From positions 124,001 through 188,000 of the forward strand of contig NDFF03000024.1 in the NCBI GenBank assembly GCA_002150815.3: a stretch of DNA of 64,000 nt. The letters run 5' to 3'. The stretch is from Grammothele lineata. Taxonomy: Eukaryota > Basidiomycota > Agaricomycetes > Polyporales > Polyporaceae. Position numbers and translations under genes: made by a program. Shown here piece after piece: positions 54,639 to 64,000 of this stretch. The notes below the pieces were generated by a model that worked only from the letters and a program-made list of their open reading frames with translations, did not search any database and had not been told where the DNA came from. Positions within the stretch are counted from its first letter, which is position 1, and each line of letters opens with the position of its first letter.

Positions 54639-56672
54639 TCACACTGCAACGTACGACTTGCGCTTACGGAACAGCAATTTCGCGTTCGGGTTAGGAACGA
54701 CTTGTTCTGCATGGTGGACGTTAGGAGGACGCTCAGTGCCCTCTGCGAGCCGGAAATCATAGTTGATGACGAGGAACGCAAGGAGCGCTTTGAGCTCGTT
54801 CGCGGCGAAGAACCGTCCCGGACTGTGCGCGCGCCGCCGTGCGTGCGGGAATCATTAGCAACTCCTGTGATGAGGAGAGACGGTCAGGATGACGTACCAG
54901 GCATGGCGGCCGTGCCCGAAGGAGATGTAGTCAGGGCTCGTGTTTACGAATTGATGTTTGACGCCTTCGCCAGCGGCTTCCCGCATCCGCGAGAACCTGA
55001 AAGGATCAAAATCGTCCGAAGAGGGGTACAGCCCCTCGTCGTGGTGCATAGAGTATGACGCTGCGCCGACGAGCGAACCTGCCGGGATGTATGTTCCGTC
55101 CTGTAGCGTGATGTCTTTGAACGTCTTGCGTATCAGCGAGGCTGAGGGAACAACGTCAGCTAGGCGTCACTCAAATGAATACTTATAAGACACCCTACTA
55201 AGAGAGATTCCGTTGTGGCGTTGCGACTCGCGGAACAAGCTGTCCAACTTCCACATCTTACCCATCGTCAGCTTGGTCCATCCTTCGTTCTTGATGATGG
55301 GCTCAATTTCATCCCGGAGAGGCTGGATGTACTCGGGCGATGCGGCGAGGTGATAAAGCGCATGGGTGACAGTCTACGAGATGATCAATGAAATCGCAAT
55401 TAAACCCTCAAGGAATGCCGAGGCTCACGTTCGACGAAGTATGAATGGCCGTAAAGTTGACCATGAGTACGCGTTCGACTATTGCCCTTAGCGAGCTCTT
55501 CCGGGGGACGGCCTCATCGAGAATCCACTGCAGCATATCGTTCTGTACGACCAAATTCAGTTGTGAGATTGTGCGCATCTGTCAAGCCACTCATACGCAC
55601 CGGCCTTTCTGCCCAGTCATCGCCAAACTCTTCCATCTTCGCCAATCTAGCTTCGATCAGAGGCTTAAGTGGTGGGATAGACTTCGTCGTGACGTCCTTG
55701 GCATTGCTCGAGAATGCTCCGACAATACTGTGGCCATACGTATGAGTGAGCAGAACGTGCACGCGAATAGAGAGCCCACCTTCTCAAGTACCAAGGGAAC
55801 TTCTTCAGGAAGTATCGATCCGAGTTGAGGGCGACAGCGTACTGAATTGCGAGGTCAAGGTAGACGGAATCCCGACCTGCAGAGGTATTAGAGAGAGGCA
55901 TAAGCCGCATAACGTGTTTCATCGGGCTTACATGCTGGTGCGCCTACGAAGACGCGGTTGCTTGCTCGTGCGACAATCTTTTGCATGGTAGGGAACGTGT
56001 GCACAATAGTCCAATCTGGCCGGGCCTGTCAGTTACAGCGGACGGGCGATGTCCACAGTATGCTCACCATCGTCATGTGTTGGGATGTAGGCAGGGACGG
56101 CGAGTGCGAGTTCGTCAAGAACGTCGGGGAGAATGGCAGGCAGTGTCCGCGTCAGCTTCTCCCGGATTATGTCGACGTGATAAGGGTCGTCGAGCCACGC
56201 GCCGCCAATAGTGTACCTGCTATTGAGACCGGCCTCGGTGCCTTCGAGGAAGGATACTTCGTCATCAGGCCGCTTGCGGAGGTCCTCGATCATCTTGGCG
56301 CCGCTAACGATAACCATCCACTGGTCGACCATCGCAATCTTGAACACGGATCCGGGAAACTGTGCATAGTTAGAACCGTCAGTTAGAAAGAACATATGCG
56401 AAGTAACCCGTCAGCACCTTCCTGTAACCTTCCAGTAGAATGTCTTGCGCATTGTGGATGAAGTTGTAGGCGGTGATGTAGGAGAGGAGAGGAAGTGAGG
56501 GGCCGCCTACGGTGGGAATCGACCTGAGCTGATAGAAGGGGCATTATGTGAGCAAATGTCACCCCTGACGACTACGGGAGACGGAACTCACGGGGTCTGA
56601 CCGCCAGCGAATAATGTACCCAATGGCGATGGCGGCGAGCAGAGTAAAGACGATAGATTCCATGTCGTCCAT
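54639..56672 (-). CDS. Cytochrome P450 (CYP512-like), array copy B
   Basis: Start MDDMESIVFTLLAAIAIGYI, a membrane anchor, then after an intron RSIPTVGGPSLPLLSYITAY. FKIAMVDQWMVIVSGAKMIE, GLNSRYTIGGAWLDDPYHVD and ILPDVLDELALAVPAYIPT follow. K-helix RESQRHNGIS; haem region FGHGRHA-CPGRFFAANELKAL with the Cys codon split TG|T by intron 54823-54898. C-terminus LLFRKRKSYVAV, TGA at 54639-54641. All key motifs are present and the gene looks intact. It is closest to copies C and D. Confidence 0.84.
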
Positions 56673-57361
56673 GCTGACTGTCAATGTTGGTGTAGGTACG
56701 TAGGGGAGAGTACATTATCATCGTAGGGCATCGCATGCTATATATGCGTGGGTCGGAGGCCCCGCCTGATAATAGAACGCTGGTCACGCGCATGGGGCCC
56801 TTTGCGGCCGTCTTCTCGCGGGAACTAGGAGAGTACGTCAGAGAAAGGTGTTATGAGCATAATAGCCGCTTCGGGGAGTCATACCAGCGGCGTACACATA
56901 GTAAATTGGCCACATAGCCCGAAAATATCGGTCCCTTACTACTAAACCCCGGGACGGTACAACTTGAAGATAAGCGGAGGTCTTCGGCAAGTGCAGGGTA
57001 GTATGGAAGATAGAGGTAATAAGACGACGGTAAGGAGACATTGGCGCGGCTGAGCTGGAGGAGTAACGAGTTTCGGGTCATGAGCCTCCCGAAGTTCAAG
57101 TTGAACATTGTCAGAGCCTAGTCGCTGGGCCGCGTGGTCGCGACGTCAGCAGCCGATAATTACGTAATTGCGTGCCGTCCGGAGTTGCATGAAGTTTTGG
57201 CGCTCGGACACTCAGTACTCTGACTCGAGTACTTACTCGGTGTTGACAACGTTGACAGCTTGCAGTAACATTCATGTCAGCCATTGTCTCCTGCCATAAG
57301 ACCACCGCGTATTGGGGTATAATGCTAATCTGTCTAACAAGCAGTGCCAATCTGATGATAT
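56673..57361. other. Spacer upstream of P450 copy B
   Basis: Contains the TATA-like element at 56739-56747 and no recognised gene. Confidence 0.5.
56739..56747 (-). promoter_or_regulatory. TATA-like element of P450 copy B
   Basis: catatatag on the minus strand, about 67-75 bases upstream of the start codon at 56672. Confidence 0.6.
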
Positions 57362-57780
57362 AGCTCACTGGTCTGGCTCTGATTCGCGGTACTAGAGAAT
57401 TGCTGTAGCATGCCGGTCACCCACCATCTCGTTCGCACAAGGCGAGGGAGTCCGATGGTGACTTCTCCGATCTTGTCTTCTCCAAGAAATGTCATCCATG
57501 CCTTTAATCGACCAATTGAATGTGGTAGCTGCCAGTCATAGGGTCCGAAAGCGTCGGCCCATCGCACCACACGGCTTGGCAATTCTCAGATAGACCGGGT
57601 CAAAGTTCGCGGACCCCCGGACATAAACACATGTCGGCCACGATTTCGCTAACCCGTCTGGCGGACACCACGAAATCGTCCTACTGGCGCCGCCGTTTGA
57701 CGGGCCTGTATGATCAGAGGACGATCGCGAAGTCAGTAGCGTCATTGCCATACGCATATCCTAACATTCTCTATACACTT
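57362..57780 (-). pseudogene. Decayed gene remnant upstream of P450 copy B (copy 1)
   Basis: Minus-strand translation contains DKIGEVTIGLPRLV and a broken stretch near VYVRGSANFDPVYL. A related decayed segment at 60491-60953 has GGEVNVGLPRQV. At nucleotide level both share cggactccctcgcc, and gcgaacttt further upstream. Frames change between the parts. The parent protein was not recognised. Confidence 0.5.
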
Positions 57781-57837
57781 TCGGGTTTTCGAGGGCGGGT
57801 ACGTGTATTACCACGGTGCCAACGCAGGTCATAACGC

Positions 57838-59874
57838 TCACGCGGCGACGGGTGACTGGCGCTTGCGGAAGAGAAGCTTTGTGTTCGGGTTCGGGACGAC
57901 GAGCTCCGCGTGATGAACGTTTGGCGGACGCTCGGTACCCTCCGCGAGACGGAAGTCGTAGTTGAGGACGAGGAACGCGAGGAGTGCTTTGAGCTCGTTT
58001 GCCGCGAAGAACCGCCCGGGACTGTACCGTGCAAACGTCAGCGAACCCTCATGAAGGGCTTTTCGAAGCGTCGTTGTAAGACGTACCATGCACGTCGCCC
58101 GTGTCCGAACGGGATGTATTCTGCGCTCGTATTCACGTATTGGTGCTTGATTCCCTCGCCATCTTCCTCGCGCTTGTGCGCAAACCTCCAGGGATCAAAG
58201 ACATCCGGATTTGTGTAAAGATCGTCGTCGTGGTGCATCTCGTACGACGCCGCGGCGAGGAGGGTTCCGGCAGGAAGGAACGTGCCGTTGGGAAGTGTGA
58301 TGTCTTTGAGTATCTTGCGCGTCAGCGACACTGCGTCAATGGATACCAAACGTCAGCGCTTCGTCAGGAAACCAGTCGTGACAAGAACGCACGGAGAGAG
58401 ATGCCGTTGTGCCGCTGCGACTCGCGCAGAAGGCTGTCTAGCTTCCACATCTTGCCCATTGCCATCTTGGTCCACCCCTCGTCCTCGATGATCGGCTCAA
58501 TCTCGTCCCGAAGTTGCTGTACGTACTCAGGCGAGCACGCTAAGTGGTAAATCGCATGTGTGACCGTCTTTCAAACTACGCATGAGATTTTCTAAGAATG
58601 TTGAAGACGAGGAGAAGCTTACGTTGGACGACGTGTGGATAGCAGCGAAGTAGACGAAGAAGAGGCGATTGATGATCGAGTCGACGGAGCCGTTCCTGAT
58701 GACAGACTCCTCGATGATCCACTGCAACATGTCGTTCTTCACATCCAAAGCAACGTTCAATATGTATCTGTGGAAGCGATCATGCCCACGTACCGGTTTC
58801 TCCGCCCAATCATCACCGAATTGTTCCATTTTCGTGAGCCTATCCTTGATCATAGGCTCGAGATGCGGCGTGACCTCCCTGAGAGTCAACCTAGAACGGC
58901 TCGTGCACGCTCCGACAAGACTATGCGCGTACGGGTCAAAACGGGGCTATTATATCAGTGAGGGAGAACTTACCTCCGCAAAAATCGTGGATATTTCCTC
59001 AGTGAGTACCGATCTGCAGTGATTGAGACGGCATATTGAATAGCGAGGGCTAGAAATTCTTCATTTCTGCCTGCAGAAGCCTCGTCAGAAGCGAATACAG
59101 AGAGGCGAGGAACGAGGCTTACATGTCGGTACGCCCACGAAGACGCGGCTGCTCGCCCTAGCAACGATTTTCTGCATTGCGGGGAACACCCACACAGGGA
59201 GCCACTCTAATCCTTGGTATCAGCTTCCACAGGAACGTCACGCATGCGAGGCACTCACCATCACCCTTCGCCGGGATATGGGTGGGAACGGCAAGAGCGA
59301 GTTCGTCGAGGACATCCGGTAGAACGACGGCGAGGGATCGTATCAGTTTGTCGCGAATGATGGGAATATGATAAGGGTCGTCGATCCATGAGCCGCCAAC
59401 GGTATACCTCGTATTGAGGTTAGTTTCGACGCCCTCCATGGACGAGACTTCGTCGTCTGGACGCTTGCGAATGTCCTCGACGATCTGAGTACCGGTGACG
59501 ACGACCAGCCATTGGTCCACTACGGAAACTTTAAACACGGAGTTGGGGAACTGCGAAGGCGTAGAGACATGTATAGCCTGCGTTGGAGCGTAGACAAAAG
59601 ACTACGGACCTTCCTATAACCCTCAGCGAGGAGGCTCTGCGCGTTGTGGAAGAAGTTATAGGCGGAGATATATGAAAGGAGAGGCGCGGATGGGCCGCCG
59701 ACAGTGGGGATAGAGTTCAACTAAGAAATACGGGCGCAAATCGATCAAATGAGCTCAACGACGTCCCATGACTGTACGAAATTCGACACTCACCGGGTCC
59801 GACCGCCAACGAATGATGTAGGCGGCCACTAACACTGCTACAAGCGCCAAGATGACCGTTTGCACGTCTTCCAT
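57838..59874 (-). CDS. Cytochrome P450 (CYP512-like), array copy C
   Basis: Start MEDVQTVILALVAVLVAAYI. Then LNSIPTVGGPSAPLLSYISA, FKVSVVDQWLVVVTGTQIVE, TRYTVGGSWIDDPYHIPIIR and LPDVLDELALAVPTHIP. I-helix FAAIHTSSNV, K-helix RESQRHNGIS, DITLPNGTFLPAGT, DPWRF, FGHGRRA-CPGRFFAANELKAL. The haem Cys codon is split TG|T by intron 58022-58086. C-terminus LLFRKRQSPVAA, TGA at 57838-57840. Oddity: FGHGRRA where the other copies have FGHGRHA. It looks intact. Confidence 0.85.
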
Positions 59875-60490
59875 AGTGACTGTTGAGAGGGCTGGTAGCG
59901 CTGTGAAAGAGAGCCCTCACGGCCATTATAACGCGTTGCGTGCTATATATGCGCGGGATAGAACGGTCGCCCGACAGGGGGTCACGAGCACACGGGTTGA
60001 GAGCCCGTACCCGAAAGGTCGGTCTTCGTGCAGAGGTGCTCCCACAAGAACTGGAGAAGTCCGTCACGTAGAACCATGCAGAAGATAGCTGCGGCTTCGG
60101 TATATCGTCCAAGCTGAGCTTTTGCAGGCTCGGGTGTTATGCTACCTGTAATGCTTGCATTCGCACGGGGGTGGAGATAACCCGCTTGCCGTGCGAGAGG
60201 GCTTGCCGACTCGGAGTGGAGGCTTCATCTGATACAGACGACGAAAAGCAAGACGTGGGCTTAGAGAACTTGAGCACCAGAGATGAAGCTGGAGAAGACG
60301 GTCGCGTTGACTCGGATCAACGAGAGATGGCCACGTGGGGCGCACTACAGCTCGATGCTTACGTAATAATAATGCGGATTCACTCAACAAGCTTGAGCGT
60401 CTAAATCGCGGCTGAATACCTGCCATCAAGACCGTAACTCGCGGCAGCGGAGGCTACACATCCTCTACTCAAACAAGGATGTTCGTAGTA
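59875..60490. other. Spacer upstream of P450 copy C
   Basis: Contains the TATA-like element at 59943-59950. No gene seen. Confidence 0.5.
59943..59950 (-). promoter_or_regulatory. TATA-like element of P450 copy C
   Basis: ctatatat on the plus strand (atatatag on the minus strand), about 69-76 bases upstream of the start codon at 59874. Confidence 0.6.
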
Positions 60491-60953
60491 CCTCAGACTC
60501 TTAGTGATAACATCCAATGACACGAAAACTCTGCGTTAGCATGCCGAGTCGCGGCACAATGACAGAGCTTGGAGCAAATCCAAAGAACGGTTCCTATGAC
60601 TTGGCGAGGGAGTCCGACGTTGACTTCCCCGCCTTCTGCCCGTAGTACGCTGACTCACAAGCTCGAAGGCGTAACCTTGGACCGAGTACCGGAGGGGTGC
60701 CAAAGTTCGCACGCTTATTCCGGAGGCATTCACGTGTCAGGACGAGGATTAATAGAAGTCAACTTGGTTTGTTTGGTACGGGTACTCGCCACGACGCGCA
60801 AATAAACACAGCTGACAATCCCATTCTCGAAGTCCACGGAGAGCCGCACCTCCTGCATTCCCCGCCACGCCCAAACAACCTTAGCCTTCCCGACATTGCC
60901 GGAATCACACATTGCCGAAAATCACGGAGTACGAATAAAGTCGAAGACAGCAA
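60491..60953 (-). pseudogene. Decayed gene remnant upstream of P450 copy C (copy 2)
   Basis: Minus-strand translation gives KAKVVWAWRGMQEVRLSVDF with ENGIVSCVYLRVV following, then after frame changes GGEVNVGLPRQVIGTVLW, with a stop near 60491. This reads like a conserved protein domain broken by frame changes. Its similarity to 57362-57780 shows that remnant plus P450 was duplicated as one unit. Parent family not recognised. Confidence 0.55.
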
Positions 60954-61022
60954 GTATCTCTAAGACGTCCTCGGTTAGACTCGAGTCTCACTTTCTCCTA
61001 AAGTGTATGAGACGCCCGCACC

Positions 61023-63041
61023 TCAGTTGGCGATCGGCGACTGACGCTTGCGGAACAGTAGTTTGGCGGTGGGATCCGGGACAACCTGCTCCGCGAAGTA
61101 CAGGTTGCGCGGGCGCTCGGTGCCCTCGGCCAACTTAAAGTCGTAGTTGACGACGAGGAACGCAAGGAGCGCCTTGAGCTCGTTAGCTGCGAAGAACCGG
61201 CCGGGGCTGTGCGTGCGCGTCAGGACCCACAAGTCAGAATCTCTCTTACGCATCTGCGGGAGACGTACCAGGCGTGGCGGCCGTGCCCGAAAGGGATATA
61301 GTCCGGGCTCGTGTTCACGAACTGGTGCTTGACGCCTTCACCCTCGCCCTCGCGCATTTTGGCAAAACGGAAGGGGTCAAAGAAGTCGGGACTGGGGTAT
61401 AGGCCTTCGTCGTGGTGCATCGCGTACGAGGCGCCGTTGACCAAGGTACCTGCCGGGATGCGAGTGCCGTCGGGAAGCGTGATATCCTTGAGGACCTTGC
61501 GAGTGAGCGCGACTGCGAAGACGCACAGTTCGTTTCAACAGTAAGAGGCGAGAAATTAGAACGAAGAACATACGAATGTTGATGCCGTTGTGGCGCTGCG
61601 ATTCGCGCAGGAGGCTGTCGAGCTTCCACATCTTACCGATTGACGCCTTCGACCAGCCCTCGGCCTTGACAATCGGCTCGATCTCGTCACGAAGAGGTTG
61701 AAGGTACTCAGGAGCGGCCGCAAGATGGTAGAGTGCGTGCGTGACACTCTGCGATGTATATTAGGACATGATGCACGTAGAGGGTAATGAGTCTGACTCA
61801 CGTTAGACGAGGTGTGGATAGCCGCGAAATTGACGAGGAGGACACGCTCGACGATGACATCCATGGTGCTGTTCCGAGGAAGTGCTTGTTCGATGATCCA
61901 CTGCACCATATCGTTCTGCACAGAGCGTGGTCTATTCAATATATATCTCCATCGAAACGGAAATGCAAACTCACCGGCCGCTCGGCCCACTTATCGCCAA
62001 ACTCCTCCATCTTCGCCAACCGTGCATCAATGATGGGTCTCAAGTGAGGGATCGTCTTCTGGGTGGTGCTCCTAACGTCACTCGTCAAAGTACCAACGAT
62101 GCTGCAAGCTCCCGCGTCAGAAGTCCTGCGTGAGAGATTGCTGGCAGACACTGACCTCTTCAAGAACCGCGGAAGCCTTTTCAAACGGTTGCGATCCGAC
62201 CCAAACGAGAGGGTGAACTTGATTGCGAGGTCAATGTACTCTGCATTACGACCTTAGTAGCGCTGCGTTAACTACGCATACCCGGAAATACGAAGTACGA
62301 AACTCACAGGCGGGCGCGCCGACGAACACGCGGTTACTGGCCCGAGCCACTATCTTCTGCATCGTGGGGAACGCGTTGATCGTCGTCCACTCTGGTTCCT
62401 CAGTTCAACATTATGGTCGAGTGCCACTCTGATGATGAACTCACCGTCTCCGACCGTCGGAATATGGTCCGGAACCGCAAGCGTAAGCTCGTCCAGAACG
62501 TCCGGCAAGACCACGGGGAGCGTGCGCATGAGCTTCTCCCGGATGATATCGACATGGTATGGGTCGTCAAGCCAGGCCCTGCCGATGGTGTATGTGCTAT
62601 TGAGGCCCGCCTCGGCGCCTTCGATGAAGGAGACTTCGTCGTCGGGTCGCTTGCGAAGGTCCTCAATCATCTTAGCACCGCTGACAATGACCATCCAAGT
62701 CTCCGGCGTTGCAATCTTGAAGGCACGGCCAGGGTACTAAGATGGACATGAGTTTTAACAGCGGTACCGCGAGGACGTGGTGCAGACCTTGCGGTAGCCC
62801 TCAAGGATGGTGTCCTTGGCATTGTATAGGAAGTTGTATGCGCCAATATACGAAAAGATGGGAGCAGAGGGACCGCCGACAGTCGGGATAGAGTTGAGCT
62901 GTAGGATATAGTCACTGATGAGCGGCCATATCGACTAGATACTCATGGTACCAGACGTACGGGGTCCATCTTCCAGCGAATGAGATAGGCAGCAACAAGA
63001 GCCGCTACGACCGTGTATACGACCGTCGCAGTGTCGTCCAT
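61023..63041 (-). CDS. Cytochrome P450 (CYP512-like), array copy D
   Basis: Start MDDTATVVYTVVAALVAAYL. LNSIPTVGGPSAPIFSYIGA, FKIATPETWMVIVSGAKMIE (ATPETW where the other copies have a V[VD][DN]QW-type sequence), STYTIGRAWLDDPYHVDIIR and LPDVLDELTLAVPDHIPTV. I-helix FAAIHTSSNV, K-helix RESQRHNGIN, DPFRF and FGHGRHA-CPGRFFAANELKAL. The Cys codon is split TG|C by intron 61207-61268. C-terminus LLFRKRQSPIAN, TGA at 61023-61025. It looks intact. Confidence 0.84.
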
Positions 63042-63814
63042 GGCGATAGTAGTAGGAGGTTACAGAGAATGCCTCCCACCGAGGCAGCCTCCTATGCTAT
63101 ATACGTGAGGGTTGGTGCTACGGAGGATTGTGCCGACACGGGCCCGGCGGGGACCCGGGAAGCACCAGTGGGAGTAGACGACGTTCCCACATAGTCAAAA
63201 GCTATTACAGAAGTGCCTCGCGCTTCCAGAAAGCGATGTCGTTGAAACTGTATACGAGCCTGGGCCATGCTGAAATTGTCAGTTGGGTGTCACGACCATC
63301 ACTATCCGATTTGAACGTACTATTAATTGAGACAGCGCTCCTTTCACGAAGTGGCGGTAGGTAGAACGTAGTCCAGGAAAGTTACTTGGAGGATAACTTG
63401 AAGGTGCTATGACAGCACGGAGGACGGGTAGACGGAGTTGAAAAGTGCCACGTGTCGCGAGGTCGCGTGGCCTGACTGAAGGCGCCCAGCGGACTTGCAA
63501 CAACTAGGACCGCCGGCTATTTCCGGCTACCTCCTACTTCTCGCACTGAGGCACTCTACTATAATCGGTATCACCCTGCAGACTCTCAGCAAGGACTCTG
63601 GCAACTTTACCACGATAGACCTCCGGGCTTTGCGAGCGAAACGGAACGTACATGAAACTGCTCTCGTGTTTGCCTTCTTGCAGTACGGTAGCTGACGAGG
63701 ACAGCGTTTAGTCACACGGCCCGAGGGAAGCTTGACGTGGTACAAGTACGTTCGAAATCTCCCTATTCATTGTTACCAGCATACTACGCGCATCTCAATC
63801 TGGTTTTCACACCT
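63042..63814. other. Spacer upstream of P450 copy D
   Basis: TATA-like element at 63097-63104. I did not find the decayed remnant that lies upstream of copies B and C. No gene seen. Confidence 0.5.
63097..63104 (-). promoter_or_regulatory. TATA-like element of P450 copy D
   Basis: ctatatac on the plus strand (gtatatag on the minus strand), about 56-63 bases upstream of the start codon at 63041. Confidence 0.55.
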
Positions 63815-64000
63815 CAGAGGGAGCCGATCGCTTGCGAAACAGTAGTCTCGAGCGGGAACTCGGCCGGGATGACCTGAGCCCCTGCGAAATCGGTGTTCGG
63901 TGGATGCGTCGTTGGGCTGCCGCCAGCAAATTCGAAGTCCTAATCGACGTTGAGGAACGTGAAGAGCGCATTAAGCTGGATGGACGCGAAGAATTGTCCA
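63815..64000 (-). pseudogene. Fifth P450 of the array, broken (3' end only)
   Basis: The minus strand reads GQFFASIQLNALFTFLNVD, then an in-frame TAG (63940-63942) where the intact copies have Tyr in NYDF. Further on, the LLFRKR end is found only in another frame (around 63836), which indicates a frameshift. The haem-loop Arg of CPGRFF is Gln here. Its upstream part lies outside the window. Confidence 0.78.

Noticed and set aside
1..64000. CRISPR arrays, rRNA, insertion sequences, LTR elements
   Set aside because: No regularly spaced repeats, no rRNA blocks and no transposase or reverse-transcriptase motifs were seen. I looked for tRNA B-box-like sequence by eye and found none convincing; a covariance search would be needed to exclude tRNAs.

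Overview
This window looks like nuclear DNA of a filamentous basidiomycete, most likely an agaricomycete of the Polyporales kind. The reasons are many short GT-AG introns (about 50-80 nt), GC-rich coding sequence, HET-domain proteins, F-box families, a basidiomycete hybrid histidine kinase and a tandem array of P450s resembling the CYP512-like family of polypores. All assignments come from reading translations and motifs; no database search was run.

Left part (1-20.1 kb). It holds the 3' end of a HET-domain gene (+), the biotin-dependent subunit of 3-methylcrotonyl-CoA carboxylase (-), a second HET gene (-), cofactor-independent phosphoglycerate mutase (-) and an F-box protein (-). Then come two small paralogous genes (+) encoding ISG12/IFI6-like hydrophobic proteins with an identical seven-cysteine tail, and a large MHYT-domain hybrid histidine kinase (-).

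Middle part (20.1-38.7 kb). A MYND zinc-finger gene (+) is followed by four members of one uncharacterised F-box-like family: two on the minus strand at 24.8-28.1 kb and two on the plus strand at 32.2-35.4 kb. They flank a tetraspanin-like membrane protein (-). The cohesin-loader subunit MAU2/SCC4 (+) follows.

Right part (38.7-64 kb). Three tandem short-chain dehydrogenase genes (+) follow MAU2. A decayed copy of the MAU2 3' end lies between the first and second, so a block spanning the MAU2 tail and an SDR was duplicated. Next come a third HET gene (+), a frameshifted DUS1-like tRNA-dihydrouridine synthase pseudogene (+) and an F-box-like gene (-). The window ends in four head-to-tail P450 genes (-) and a fifth, broken P450 at the right edge. 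In all four intact P450s an intron splits the codon of the haem-ligating cysteine at the same place.

Most single-copy genes are housekeeping (leucine catabolism, glycolysis, cohesin loading). The accessory interest lies in the ISG12-like/cysteine-tail pair, the CxC...HxxxGC F-box-like family, the SDR/MAU2 duplication and the expanding P450 array. Exon boundaries are given only where reading frame and splice signals agree; other introns are approximate.
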